A stretch of 64,000 bases of DNA from Pelagovum pacificum (GTDB taxonomy: Bacteria > Pseudomonadota > Alphaproteobacteria > Rhodobacterales > Rhodobacteraceae): positions 2,418,001 to 2,482,000 of the forward strand of contig NZ_CP065915.1 of NCBI RefSeq assembly GCF_016134045.1. Direction: 5' to 3'. The notes beneath the pieces were generated by a model. It ran no database searches and had not been told where the DNA came from. It saw nothing but the letters and a program-made list of their open reading frames with translations. Position 1 is the first letter of the stretch. Every line of letters starts with the position of its first letter. Shown in pieces: positions 17,232 through 26,013 of the stretch. Both the position numbers and the translations under genes were made by a program.

Positions 17232-17513
17232 ATGTCGTTTCTGTCCAAACTCTTCGGTGGCAAGTCCTCCTCCTCCAACCGGGAGGAGGTCAAACTCCAT
17301 TCCTACAAGGGCTTCGACATCTATCCTGACCCGATGTCGGACGGCGGTTCCTGGCGGATCGCCGCCCGGATCGAGAAGACTGTCGAGGGCGAGCTGAAAG
17401 TGCACCAGCTCGTCCGCGCCGACACGTTCCAGGACAAGGACGTCGCCACCAAGGAGTCCATCGCCAAGGCCGAGCTGATGATCGACCAGGAAGGTGAGCG
17501 GATCTTTGGGTAG
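17232..17513 (+). CDS. HlyU family protein
   Basis: 93 residues, matching the small HlyU-type family (start MSFLSKLFGG; core HSYKGFDIYPDPM and GSWRIAARIEK). In Vibrio HlyU is a winged-helix regulator of haemolysin genes, but short alphaproteobacterial members are uncharacterised and need not be DNA-binding. The ATG starts one base after the rpoD stop, so it is co-transcribed and probably translationally coupled with the primary sigma factor. Its 3' end overlaps the GTG of the next gene by 20 bp. Confidence 0.8.
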   Translation: MSFLSKLFGGKSSSSNREEVKLHSYKGFDIYPDPMSDGGSWRIAARIEKTVEGELKVHQLVRADTFQDKDVATKESIAKAELMIDQEGERIFG

Positions 17514-18159
17514 AACGACTGCGGATGGCATTGCCCTCCGCGGTAGCCAAAAGTGGCTTCAGACCTTCGTCGAAAATCATCCCGAGGCTCTCAATCCCCG
17601 CAGTCTTCGCCCTCTGACTTGGGTTTCGCCGGTCAGATCTGATCGGTTTCGTGAGTATCGAGACGGCCCGTTCCTCGAAAGGATCGGTTTAGCGCATCTT
17701 ACCGAGCCGCTTGCAGACTTTTGGCCAATTCGGGGGGCCGTCTGGGACGGACTGGCCCTTGCCGGTGAACAACCGGTTCTCGTCGAAGCCAAGGCACACG
17801 TCGCGGAGTTTCTTTCCTCTCCCAGCGGCGCGGTTTCGGAGGCATCAAAGGCGCAAATCGCGGCGGCGCTCGCCCAGTGCAAGCTCGGCCTCAAAGCGGA
17901 TGATCGCTCTGATTGGAGTCGCTGTTTCTACCAGTACGCCAATCGGCTGACCCATCTTTGGTGGCTACACCAGCACGGCATCAGCGCGCATCTGCTCTTC
18001 GTGAATTTCGTGGGTGACAAGGACATGGGCGGACCCGAAGACGTCGCGCCATGGCATGCTATTGAGAAGGCCGCAGACTACGCCTTGGGGCTCCCCAAGA
18101 CGCATCCGCTTTCGCGTTTCGTCCATCATGTCCATCCCGACGTCCGGACCGGGGCTTAA
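17494..18159 (+). CDS. Hypothetical protein with a PD-(D/E)XK-nuclease-like core
   Basis: 221 residues from a probable GTG at 17494 (TTG at 17506 is an alternative). I do not recognise the family. Residues 81-103 contain GAVWDGLALA followed by VLVEAKAHV. Asp85, Glu98 and Lys100, with 12 residues between the Asp and the Glu, fit the D-Xn-ExK active-site pattern of the PD-(D/E)XK nuclease superfamily. The C-terminal half has aromatic-rich helices (FYQYANRLTHLWWLHQHG). Codon use is clearly less GC-rich than in rpoD, suggesting acquired DNA. It overlaps the HlyU-like gene by 20 bp and converges on the SDR gene with a 3-bp gap. Nuclease function is an inference. Confidence 0.6.
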   Translation: MSGSLGRTTADGIALRGSQKWLQTFVENHPEALNPRSLRPLTWVSPVRSDRFREYRDGPFLERIGLAHLTEPLADFWPIRGAVWDGLALAGEQPVLVEAKAHVAEFLSSPSGAVSEASKAQIAAALAQCKLGLKADDRSDWSRCFYQYANRLTHLWWLHQHGISAHLLFVNFVGDKDMGGPEDVAPWHAIEKAADYALGLPKTHPLSRFVHHVHPDVRTGA

Positions 18160-18162
18160 CCC

Positions 18163-18834
18163 CTACCCCGTCGGCATCAGGAACACTTCGCGCACCGCGC
18201 AGCGCGGGTCGGCTTCGAGCGCGTGCATGACGGCAGCGGCGACGTCCTCGGGTTTCAGCTTGTCGGGCTTGGCCTCGTCGAAGAAGGGCGTGTCGACCAT
18301 GCCCGGCGCGACGACGGTGCAGCGCCCGCCCCACTCCTTCATCTCCTCGGCGAGGTTGCCGGCGAAGCCGTGCACGAACCACTTGGTCGCGCCGTAGACC
18401 GAGCCCGACAGGTGAACACGCCCGGCGGCCGATCCGGTGAGGATCATGTGCCCCGTCGTCTTGTGCAACTCCGGCAGCGCGGCGCGGACGGTGTTTAGCA
18501 GGCCCATGACGTTGAGGTCGATCATGCCCTTCCAGTCGTCGACATCGCCCTTCTCGGCCCCGCCCGGCTTGCCGCCACGTCCTGCGTTGGCGAAGGCCGC
18601 GTTCAAGCCGCCGAACGTCTCGACGGTCTTCGTCACGGCACGTTCGACTTCGTCGTAGTCGGTCACGTCGCCGCGCAGGGCGAGGGCCCTGTCCCCGATT
18701 TCCTCGGCGAGCGCTTCCAGCTTGTCGGCGGAGCGCGCCATCAGCGCGACGTTCCAGCCGGCTTTCGCGGCCTGCCGGGCGGTTTCGGCGCCGATTCCGC
18801 TGGAGGCGCCGGTGATGAGCAGTGTCTTGGACAT
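18163..18834 (-). CDS. Short-chain dehydrogenase/reductase (SDR)
   Basis: 223 residues. Classical SDR landmarks are the cofactor loop TGASSGIG (8-15), NAG (83-85), the Asn in LNVMG (about 107-111), Ser135 (TGSAAG) and the catalytic pair Tyr147/Lys151 (VYGATKW). An Arg near residue 34 after the second strand suggests NADP(H) preference. The substrate is unknown. The downstream neighbour is convergent (the PD-(D/E)XK-like gene). The upstream region (18835-19058) is non-coding and separates it from the divergent 92-residue protein gene. Confidence 0.9.
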   Translation of the reverse strand: MSKTLLITGASSGIGAETARQAAKAGWNVALMARSADKLEALAEEIGDRALALRGDVTDYDEVERAVTKTVETFGGLNAAFANAGRGGKPGGAEKGDVDDWKGMIDLNVMGLLNTVRAALPELHKTTGHMILTGSAAGRVHLSGSVYGATKWFVHGFAGNLAEEMKEWGGRCTVVAPGMVDTPFFDEAKPDKLKPEDVAAAVMHALEADPRCAVREVFLMPTG

Positions 18835-19058
18835 GTCGGACTTTCCGTTGTTCGCTTGGGTTCACATCCCAACGGACGAGGGCCGCCTTGCGGTCCATCC
18901 GCACAAGCGCTGTGCAGTTGTCCGACACGGGCAGCGCCGCTTGTCGCACCCCGACGATTTCCGCATTCTTGCCGCAAGGACCTGATAAGATGGCGGTCAG
19001 GGCGGCATGGTGCCGTCCGGCGGCCTCGCGCCGCGAATTCCATCAAGGACAGAGTTCC

Positions 19059-19337
19059 ATGGAAGAAACTAAGGCCCCGCTCACGGAAGAGCAGAAAATG
19101 CGGCGCAGGGCTGCCCGCGATCTTGGTCGGGCGCTGTTTCGCGCCGACTTCGACACGGCCAATCCGGAGGCCACGGCGCAGGAACGCAAGGCGGCCTACA
19201 AGGACGTCTCGCGCCAGCAGACCAAGCTTGGCATGCGGATGATGCGCCGCCTGGAACAGAGCGGCTTCAAACTCGTTCCCGATCCGGAAGCGCTTGCCAG
19301 GATGACGGAGGCGAGCGCGGAGGCGACGGCCGCCTGA
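19059..19337 (+). CDS. Small conserved-type basic helical protein, function unknown
   Basis: 92 residues from ATG at 19059, preceded by AAGGA about 12 bases upstream; the frame is open further upstream but that part is cysteine/serine-rich non-coding sequence. The protein is charged and alpha-helical (EEQKMRRRAARDLGRALFRA; KLGMRMMRRLEQSGF) with no membrane segment. I do not recognise a family. A good intrinsic terminator follows 18 bp after the stop codon, which supports a real monocistronic gene. Confidence 0.65.
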   Translation: MEETKAPLTEEQKMRRRAARDLGRALFRADFDTANPEATAQERKAAYKDVSRQQTKLGMRMMRRLEQSGFKLVPDPEALARMTEASAEATAA

Positions 19338-19355
19338 TCTCACCAGAAAGGACCT

Positions 19356-19381
19356 GGCCGGAGCTCACACTCCGGCCTTTT
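19356..19381 (+). terminator. Rho-independent terminator
   Basis: GGCCGGAG, loop CTCACA, CTCCGGCC (8-bp perfect stem at 19356-19377), followed by TTTT. It lies between the 92-residue protein gene and yjbQ. Confidence 0.85.
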
Positions 19382-19389
19382 CGTGCCCG

Positions 19390-19809
19390 ATGCAGACAAT
19401 TCTCTCGATCCCGACCCGGGGCCCCGGCCTCACCGATTTCACCCGCGAGGTCGCCGCCTGGGTGCAGGAACAGCGCTTGCCCGGCGATGCCCTTCTGACG
19501 CTGTTCGTCCAGCACACCTCCTGCTCGCTGCTGATCCAGGAGAACGCGGACCCCGATGTGCAAAGCGATCTGCTGGCATGGCTCAAGCGGTTCGTGCCGA
19601 ACTCCGACGCACCCGAGATGTCCTACCTGACCCACACGGCAGAGGGGCCAGACGATATGCCGGCCCATATCAAGGCGTCGGTGCTTCCGGTCAGCTTGCA
19701 GATTCCTGTTCTGGACGGCCGTTTGCAGCTCGGAACTTGGCAGGGAATATACCTTTTCGAACATCGGCGGCGTCCGCACCATCGTCAGGTGGTGCTTCAC
19801 CTCGCGTGA
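19390..19809 (+). CDS. yjbQ: YjbQ/UPF0047 family protein
   Basis: 139 residues, the full length of the family. Visible signatures are LFVQHTSCSLLIQENADPDV (about 38-57), SYLTHTAEGPDDMPAH (78-93) and QLGTWQGIYLFEHR (about 117-130). The family has weak thiamine-phosphate-synthase activity in vitro and is called secondary thiamine-phosphate synthase; its physiological role is unclear. It is a stand-alone gene between a terminator and the nrdR promoter region. Confidence 0.92.
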   Translation: MQTILSIPTRGPGLTDFTREVAAWVQEQRLPGDALLTLFVQHTSCSLLIQENADPDVQSDLLAWLKRFVPNSDAPEMSYLTHTAEGPDDMPAHIKASVLPVSLQIPVLDGRLQLGTWQGIYLFEHRRRPHHRQVVLHLA

Positions 19810-19943
19810 GTCCCTGATGCCGCACTTCGGACCCACATCTGGGGCCAGTCTCAATTCCGTTTCCAAATACTGCGGGCCTCCCTATAGTCTAGCCATAATA
19901 GAGGGCGAAGCCCCTAGAGGCAGACAAGAAGGGGACGAGGGCC

Positions 19944-20414
19944 ATGCGCTGTCCGTTTTGTGGGAACGTCGACACCCAGGTGAAGGACTCGCGTCCGGCG
20001 GAGGATCACGTCGCGATCCGCAGACGGCGCTTCTGCCCGGCCTGCGGCGGTCGCTTCACGACCTACGAGCGAGTGCAGCTCCGTGACCTCGTCGTCATCA
20101 AGACCAATGGCCGCCGCGAGGATTTCGACCGCGACAAGCTGGAACGGTCGATCCGCATCGCGCTGCAGAAACGTCCGGTTGAGCCTGAACGCATGGACCA
20201 GATGATCTCGGGCATCGTGCGGCGGCTCGAAAGCATGGGCGAGACGGACATCCCCTCCAAGGTGATCGGCGAGATCGTGATGGAGAGCCTCGCGCGGATC
20301 GACACCGTCGCCTACGTCCGCTTCGCCAGCGTCTACAAGAACTTCCAGGCCGCGGACGATTTCGACAAGTTCGTCAGCGAGTTGCGCCCCGCCGTGACGC
20401 CCACCGAACAGTGA
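19944..20414 (+). CDS. nrdR: Transcriptional repressor NrdR
   Basis: 156 residues. An N-terminal zinc ribbon (C3, C6, C31, C34: MRCPFCG and [16 protein letters not shown]) is followed by an ATP-cone domain (about 46-136). NrdR senses ATP/dATP and represses ribonucleotide reductase genes. It overlaps the ribD GTG start by four bases (GTGA), so the two are co-translated, the usual nrdR-ribD arrangement. No clear NrdR box was found upstream. Confidence 0.97.
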   Translation: MRCPFCGNVDTQVKDSRPAEDHVAIRRRRFCPACGGRFTTYERVQLRDLVVIKTNGRREDFDRDKLERSIRIALQKRPVEPERMDQMISGIVRRLESMGETDIPSKVIGEIVMESLARIDTVAYVRFASVYKNFQAADDFDKFVSELRPAVTPTEQ

Positions 20415-21502
20415 CCGCGGAAGCCGACCGGCGCTACATGGCGCTGGCCCTGTCGCTCGCGCGTCAGGGTCTTGGGCGGACATGGCCCAACCCGTCGGTC
20501 GGCTGCGTTCTGGTCCGCGACGGGCGCATCCTCGCCCGCGCGCGGACCGCCGATGGCGGCCGTCCCCATGCGGAAGTCGGCGCGCTCGCCGGCGCCGATG
20601 CCTCCGGCGCGACGGCCTATGTCACCCTCGAGCCCTGTGCCCATGTGGGCGAGACGCCGGCCTGTGCCGATGAACTCGCCAAGGCCGGTGTCGCCCGCGT
20701 CGTGATCGGCTGCGGCGATCCGGACCCGCGCACCGCCGGGGCGGGGATCGCCAAGCTCATGGCGGCCGGGATCGAGGTCGAAACAGGCGTCATGGAAGCC
20801 GAGGCGCGGGACGTTACCGCCGGGTTCCTGACCCGCGTCACCGAGGGCCGGCCCTTCGTGACGCTGAAACTCGCCTCCAGTGTCGACGGCCGGATCGCCA
20901 CCGCCACGGGCGAAAGCCAGTGGATCACCGGCCCCGCCGCACGACGCATGGTGCACCTGATGCGGGCCTCGCATGACGCGGTGATGGTCGGCGCCGGCAC
21001 GGCGCGGGCAGACGATCCGTCGCTTACCGTGCGCGGGCTCGGCATCGACCGCCAGCCTGTGCGCGTCGTCCTGTCCCGCAGGCTCGATGTGCCCCGCGAC
21101 GGCACCCTGGCCCGCACCGCACGCGAGGTGCCGGTCTGGATCCTCGTCGGGCCGGAGGCCGACAAGGCCGCGCGGGCACACTGGACCGACGCCGGCGCGA
21201 CGCTGATCGACTGCGAGATCGACCACGGCCAGATCTCACCGGAGTCCGCGCTGGCCGCGCTCGGTGCGCAGGGCCTGACCCGCGTCTTCTGCGAAGGCGG
21301 CGGCGCGCTCGCCGCGACGCTGCTGGCGGCCGGTCTCGTTGATCAGCTGGTGACCTTCACCGCCGGCCTCGCGCTTGGCGCCGAGGGGCTGCCGATGATC
21401 GGGGCGATGGGGGTCGACCGCTTGGCCGAAGCGCCACGCTACGCGCTCACCGAAACCCGCGCCATCGGTCCGGACGCGATGCAGATCTGGCGGCGAACCT
21501 AG
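20411..21502 (+). CDS. ribD: Riboflavin biosynthesis deaminase/reductase RibD
   Basis: 363 residues from GTG at 20411. The N-terminal deaminase has the zinc site H53-A-E55 and [11 protein letters not shown] (C76, C85). The C-terminal reductase begins about residue 150 with [12 protein letters not shown], and [20 protein letters not shown] binds the substrate/NADPH. It performs the second and third steps of riboflavin synthesis. Its TAG stop overlaps the convergent stop of the ABC exporter by two bases. Confidence 0.97.
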   Translation: MTAEADRRYMALALSLARQGLGRTWPNPSVGCVLVRDGRILARARTADGGRPHAEVGALAGADASGATAYVTLEPCAHVGETPACADELAKAGVARVVIGCGDPDPRTAGAGIAKLMAAGIEVETGVMEAEARDVTAGFLTRVTEGRPFVTLKLASSVDGRIATATGESQWITGPAARRMVHLMRASHDAVMVGAGTARADDPSLTVRGLGIDRQPVRVVLSRRLDVPRDGTLARTAREVPVWILVGPEADKAARAHWTDAGATLIDCEIDHGQISPESALAALGAQGLTRVFCEGGGALAATLLAAGLVDQLVTFTAGLALGAEGLPMIGAMGVDRLAEAPRYALTETRAIGPDAMQIWRRT

Positions 21503-23265
21503 GCGGACTTCTCGAACTGCAGGCGGTAGAGTTCCGAATAGAGGCCGCCGCGCTCCAGCAATTCCTCGTGGCGGCCCTGATCGACGATGCGGCCCTGTTC
21601 CATCACCACGATCTTGTGCGCGTTCCGCACGGTCGACAGGCGGTGCGCGATGACGAGCGTGGTGCGGCCCTTCGACAGCCGGTCGAGCGCGTCCTGCACG
21701 ATCTGCTCCGACCTCGTGTCGAGCGCGGAGGTCGCTTCGTCCAGCAGCAGGATCGGCGTGTCGCGCAGCAGGGCGCGGGCGATGGCGACACGCTGGCGCT
21801 GACCGCCCGACAGGTTCGAGCCGCGTGGCCCTGCGGGGCTTTGCAGCCCGTCCGACAGGTTCGGCAGGAAGTCGGCGACATGGGCGGCCCGCAGCACTTC
21901 GTCGAGCCGCTCGTCGGAGATGTCCTCCCGCCCGAACAGGATATTCTCGCGCAGTGTCTCGTCGAACAGCGCGGCGTCCTGCGACACGGTGGAGAACATC
22001 GCCCGCAGATCGGCAAGGTCCATGTCCTTTGCCGGCACTCCACCGATGGTCACGCGACCCGCGGCCGGATCGACGAGGCGCGTCAGCACGTTGAAGATCG
22101 TGCTCTTGCCTGCGCCCGACGCCCCGACGAGGGCCGTCGTCTGTCCCGCCTCCGCGACGAGGTCGATGCCCCGCAGCACTGCCATGTCGCCATAGGCGAG
22201 CTCGACCCCTTCGAGCCGTACTTCCGGTGCGGCGCCGGCAGGTGATTTGGCAGGCGTCGCGGGCGACGTGATGACCGGGCGCAGCGACAGGATGCCAAGG
22301 ATCCGCTCGATCGAGGCGGCGGCGGACTGCCACGCACCGGACAGCTGACCGAGGCGGCGCATCGGGTCGAAGGCGAGGCCGATCGCGGTGAAGAAGGACA
22401 TGAACTGCCCGACCGTCTTGTCGCCGGCGATGATCTCCGCCCCGCCGTAGATCAGCACGCAGAGGAAACCGATGCCCGACATGACGTCGAGCAGGCCGGG
22501 GATCGCGCTCTGCCCGGCGGCGGTCTTGACCTCGGCGTCGATGCGCTGCCGGACGAGCGCGGCGTCGCGGCGGGCCTGGTAGCCCTCGAGCCCGTTCAGC
22601 TTGATCGGGTTGATGCCGTGGAAGACTTCATCCAGCCGGGTCGCCATCTGCGACGCCAGCCCGCGCGCGCGACGGGCGCTCGTGCGGACGTAGCGCTGGA
22701 CGATGAAGGACGGGATGATGAGCAGCGGCGCCCCGACCAGCGCGACCGCCGTCCAGCGCCAGTCGATCGACAGCGCCACCCCGAACAGCCAGAGCAGCGC
22801 GACGAGGTCGCGGCCGAGGCCGGTGGCGATGGTGGCCCAGATCGAGTTGATCGCGGTGACGTCGCCCTGCACCCGCTCGATCAGTTCGCCCGGCGATTTG
22901 GCCTGGTGAAACGAGGTGTCGAGCGTCATCAGGTGGCGCAACAGGTCCGAGCGGATCGCGGCGGCCGTGCGCTGCGCGATCCGCGTCAGCAGGATCTTGT
23001 GCGCCATCGAGGCGATGGCCCGCACGATGAAGATGCCGAGGATGCCGAGGCCGACCCAGGCGATCGCGCCCTGATCCTTGCCGACGAAGATCCGGTCGAA
23101 CATCGGCTCGATCATCAGCGACAACAGGCCGAGCGCGGAGCCCTCGATCGCCATGATCGACACGGCGATCGCGAGCGGCAACTTGAAGCGGCTGAGGTAG
23201 CTGCGCCAGAGCCAGGCGAACAGGCGTTTGCTGTCGGGGGACGCGTGTTCGGTGCTCTTGGTCAT
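21499..23265 (-). CDS. MsbA-type ABC exporter (fused TMD-NBD)
   Basis: 588 residues from ATG at 23265; the frame is open to 23367 but that leader is arginine-rich non-coding sequence. The membrane domain (about 1-320) has six helices. The ATPase domain has Walker A GASGAGKST (about 382-390), signature [17 protein letters not shown], Walker B ILLLDEATSALD and H-loop VIAHRLST. As a homodimer it exports lipids, lipid A precursors or drugs. Similarity to MsbA is in architecture; lipid A flipping is plausible but not proven, and kdtA lies far away at 54 kb. It is divergent from the class V aminotransferase. Confidence 0.9.
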   Translation of the reverse strand: MTKSTEHASPDSKRLFAWLWRSYLSRFKLPLAIAVSIMAIEGSALGLLSLMIEPMFDRIFVGKDQGAIAWVGLGILGIFIVRAIASMAHKILLTRIAQRTAAAIRSDLLRHLMTLDTSFHQAKSPGELIERVQGDVTAINSIWATIATGLGRDLVALLWLFGVALSIDWRWTAVALVGAPLLIIPSFIVQRYVRTSARRARGLASQMATRLDEVFHGINPIKLNGLEGYQARRDAALVRQRIDAEVKTAAGQSAIPGLLDVMSGIGFLCVLIYGGAEIIAGDKTVGQFMSFFTAIGLAFDPMRRLGQLSGAWQSAAASIERILGILSLRPVITSPATPAKSPAGAAPEVRLEGVELAYGDMAVLRGIDLVAEAGQTTALVGASGAGKSTIFNVLTRLVDPAAGRVTIGGVPAKDMDLADLRAMFSTVSQDAALFDETLRENILFGREDISDERLDEVLRAAHVADFLPNLSDGLQSPAGPRGSNLSGGQRQRVAIARALLRDTPILLLDEATSALDTRSEQIVQDALDRLSKGRTTLVIAHRLSTVRNAHKIVVMEQGRIVDQGRHEELLERGGLYSELYRLQFEKSA

Positions 23266-23378
23266 GGCGCGCAGATAAGGCTGCAGGCGGTGGCATTGCA
23301 AGCGGCGGGGACTCGTTGACCTTCCCGGCCGGCTCGACCAATGTCTGCGCCGACAAATCTCCCGCACAGGATCGCACG

Positions 23379-24560
23379 ATGTCGCTCGCCAACGGTCGCC
23401 ACTACCTTGCCATTCCCGGCCCCTCCGTCATGCCCGACCCGGTGCTCGCGGCGATGCACCGCCCGGCGCCGAACATCTACGAGGGCGAGATCGTCGACGT
23501 CGTCGGCTCTATCTCCGAGGACCTCAAGTGGGTCGCCGGCACAAAGCACGACGTGGCGATCTACATCTCGAACGGTCACGGCGCATGGGAAGCGGCGCTC
23601 GCCAACATCGCGTCGCCCGGCGACCGCGTGCTGGTCGCCCAGACCGGGCGCTTCGCCGTCGGATGGGCCGAGATGGCGAACGCCATGGGGATCGAGACGG
23701 AGATGGTCGACTTCGGCCTCACCTCCTCGATCGAACCGGATCGCATCGAATCCGCGCTGCGGGCGGACGTGGACAAGACGATCAAGGCGGTTCTGGTGAA
23801 CCACGTCGACACGGCGACGTCGTTGCGCAACGACATCGCCGCCGTGCGCGCCGCGATCGACGCGGCCGACCACCCGGCCCTGCTGATGGTCGACTGCATC
23901 GCCTCGCTCGCCTGCGACCGCTACGAGATGGACAACTGGGGCGCCGACATCACCGTCGCGGGCTCCCAGAAGGGGCTGATGACTCCTCCGGGGCTCGGCT
24001 TCGTCTTCTTCAGCGACCGCGCGGCAGAGGCGCAGGCCGGTCGGTCCGTCAGCAACTACTGGAACTGGAGCCCGCGCTCGCGGCCCAACCAGTTCTACCA
24101 ATATTTCGGCGGCACGGCCCCGACGCACCACATCTACGGACTGCGGCAGGCGCTCGACATGCTGAAGGACGAGGGGATGGAGGCGGTCTGGCACCGTCAC
24201 GAAGTCTTCGCCAACGCCTACTGGGCCGCCATCGACGCGTGGAGCGAAGGCGGCGAGATCCGCCTCAACGTGCCCGACCAGCGCAACCGGTCCCATGCCG
24301 TGACCTCGGTCTACCTGCCGGGGGCGGAGGAGATGCGGCAATGGTGCTCGCAGAACCTCGGCGTGACTTTCGGGATCGGGCTTGGCCGCGAACCCTCCAT
24401 GGACTGGTTCCGCATCGGACATATGGGCCACATCAACGCGCACATGGTTCTCGGCACGATCGGCGTGATCGAAGCGGGCATGATCGCGATGAAGAAGCCC
24501 CACGGCGAAGGCGCGGGCGGGATCGCCGCGCGCATCATCGCCGAAGGTGCGCTGGCCTGA
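23379..24560 (+). CDS. Class V PLP-dependent aminotransferase (alanine/serine-glyoxylate type)
   Basis: 393 residues from ATG at 23379. Class V signatures are YLAIPGPSVMPDPVLAAM near the N-terminus, SNGHGAWEAALANI, the PLP-binding Lys198 in TVAGSQKGLMTPPG, and HHIYGLRQALDML. Relatives transfer amino groups from serine, alanine or aspartate to glyoxylate, serving photorespiration-like or beta-hydroxyaspartate routes. No other beta-hydroxyaspartate-cycle genes are adjacent, so the donor amino acid is undecided. Confidence 0.88.
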   Translation: MSLANGRHYLAIPGPSVMPDPVLAAMHRPAPNIYEGEIVDVVGSISEDLKWVAGTKHDVAIYISNGHGAWEAALANIASPGDRVLVAQTGRFAVGWAEMANAMGIETEMVDFGLTSSIEPDRIESALRADVDKTIKAVLVNHVDTATSLRNDIAAVRAAIDAADHPALLMVDCIASLACDRYEMDNWGADITVAGSQKGLMTPPGLGFVFFSDRAAEAQAGRSVSNYWNWSPRSRPNQFYQYFGGTAPTHHIYGLRQALDMLKDEGMEAVWHRHEVFANAYWAAIDAWSEGGEIRLNVPDQRNRSHAVTSVYLPGAEEMRQWCSQNLGVTFGIGLGREPSMDWFRIGHMGHINAHMVLGTIGVIEAGMIAMKKPHGEGAGGIAARIIAEGALA

Positions 24561-24562
24561 AG

Positions 24563-24781
24563 TCAGGAGAGCTGGCGCTGCAGTTCGAGATGCAGCCGCG
24601 CAGAGCGGCGGCGGCGCCAGTTCAACACCCGGAAAAGCAGGTCGCAGGCGAACGCGGCGATCAGGACCATGCGGAATCCGCCGAGCACGGCAATGGTGAG
24701 AAGACCGACGAACAATGTCAGGCCGGTCGTGACCAGAAAGGCCGACGTGTAGTCCTCGACCCGGTCAGGATAGGTTTTCAT
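24563..24781 (-). CDS. Small two-helix membrane protein, unrecognised
   Basis: 72 residues. There are two hydrophobic segments (about residues 12-33 and 35-50) and a basic C-terminal tail (NWRRRRSARLH). The ATG at 24781 follows GAGGGACAAG. It converges with the aminotransferase gene two bases away. No family is recognised. The clean ribosome-binding site and membrane profile support a real gene. Confidence 0.6.
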   Translation of the reverse strand: MKTYPDRVEDYTSAFLVTTGLTLFVGLLTIAVLGGFRMVLIAAFACDLLFRVLNWRRRRSARLHLELQRQLS

Positions 24782-24855
24782 GTGGTGTCTTGTCCCTCGT
24801 AAACCGGTTTCGCGTCTGACCCCTCAAAACGTACAGCATGAATGGCGGTGCAGGG

Positions 24856-25977
24856 TTACTGGTTCCTTAATGCGTCGAGCTCGGCAAGAGATCGCCGCAA
24901 CGCCTGCGCGAAACACTCCGTATCCTCGGGCCGGCCGCAGCTGACACGAATACATCTGGACAAGGGTTCGACACCGGGCATCCGAACGAATACGCCGTTT
25001 TTCTCGAGCGCTTTCAGAAGGCTGGCAGCGAAAGCACCATCGCGCCCGCAGTCGATGGCGACGAAATTGGTGGCGGAGGGAATGGCCTTGAGCCCCGCCT
25101 CTTCCGCGATCCGGGTCAGCGCGATGCGGGCGTCCGACACCTGACCGATAACGGACGATAGCCACTCATTGTCTCCGATCGCGGCCAGCGCGCCGGCCTG
25201 ACTGACGCGAGTCATGCCGAAATGATCGCGGACACGCTCGAACGTGGCGATCAGGTCGGGATGCCCGATGGCGTAGCCGACCCGCGCCCCGGCGAGGCCA
25301 TGCGCCTTGGAGAAGGTGCGGAAGCGGATCACCCGCGGATCGTCCGCCCGCTCCGGCAGGCGCGATCCCGGCGGCATGAAATCGGCATAGGCCTCGTCCA
25401 GCAGCATCAACGTGCCCTCGGGCAGCGCGTCGATGGTGCGGGCGATCGTCTCGGGCGCGTGCCACGTACCCATCGGGTTGTCGGGATTGCAGAGGTAGAG
25501 CAGCTTCGCCCCGACCTCCTTCGCCTTGGCGAGCAGCCGGTCCGGATCCTCGTGATCCGCGGTGTAGGGCACCTTGTGGAGCGCCCCGCCGAAACCGACG
25601 ACATGATAGTTGAACGTCGGATAGGCGCCGTCCGATGTGACGACGGGCGTGCCGTCGGTCACGGTGAGGCGAACGAGGTTGCCGAGCAGCCCGTCGATCC
25701 CGCCACCGACGATGACGTTCTCCGGCTTCACGCCGTGATACTCGGCGATGGCGTTGCGCAAGTCGTGGCTCGTGCTGTCGCCGTATTTCCAGCTTTCGGC
25801 CGCCTCTCGCTTCATCGCCTCCACGGCGTTCGGCGAGGGCCCGAAGACGCTCTCGTTCGCGCCGAGGCGGGCGTCGAAGGGGGCACCGCGCTGACGCTCG
25901 AGCGTCTCGGGGCCGACGAAGGGAACGGTCGGGGGCAGCGACGCGGCGAGCGGCGTCAGGTAGCGGTCCTTGGTCAT
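24856..25977 (-). CDS. HisC-like class I/II PLP-dependent aminotransferase
   Basis: 373 residues from ATG at 25977. Family motifs are LGANESVFGPSP (38-49), YLCNPDNPMGTW (161-172), MLLDEAYADF (191-200) and the PLP Lys224 in FRTFSKAHGLAGARVGYAIG. It resembles histidinol-phosphate aminotransferase and related broad-range amino-acid enzymes; no other his genes are adjacent. It lies 36 bp downstream of the LysR gene on the same strand, and the two are probably one unit. Confidence 0.87.
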   Translation of the reverse strand: MTKDRYLTPLAASLPPTVPFVGPETLERQRGAPFDARLGANESVFGPSPNAVEAMKREAAESWKYGDSTSHDLRNAIAEYHGVKPENVIVGGGIDGLLGNLVRLTVTDGTPVVTSDGAYPTFNYHVVGFGGALHKVPYTADHEDPDRLLAKAKEVGAKLLYLCNPDNPMGTWHAPETIARTIDALPEGTLMLLDEAYADFMPPGSRLPERADDPRVIRFRTFSKAHGLAGARVGYAIGHPDLIATFERVRDHFGMTRVSQAGALAAIGDNEWLSSVIGQVSDARIALTRIAEEAGLKAIPSATNFVAIDCGRDGAFAASLLKALEKNGVFVRMPGVEPLSRCIRVSCGRPEDTECFAQALRRSLAELDALRNQ

Positions 25978-26013
25978 GGCGCGGACCATGGCAGGGCCCG
26001 CCGCCGAGGGCAA

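Noticed and set aside
19860..19943. NrdR box upstream of nrdR (CTATAGTCTAG)
   Set aside because: Does not fit the palindromic NrdR consensus well enough and no second box at the usual spacing is seen.
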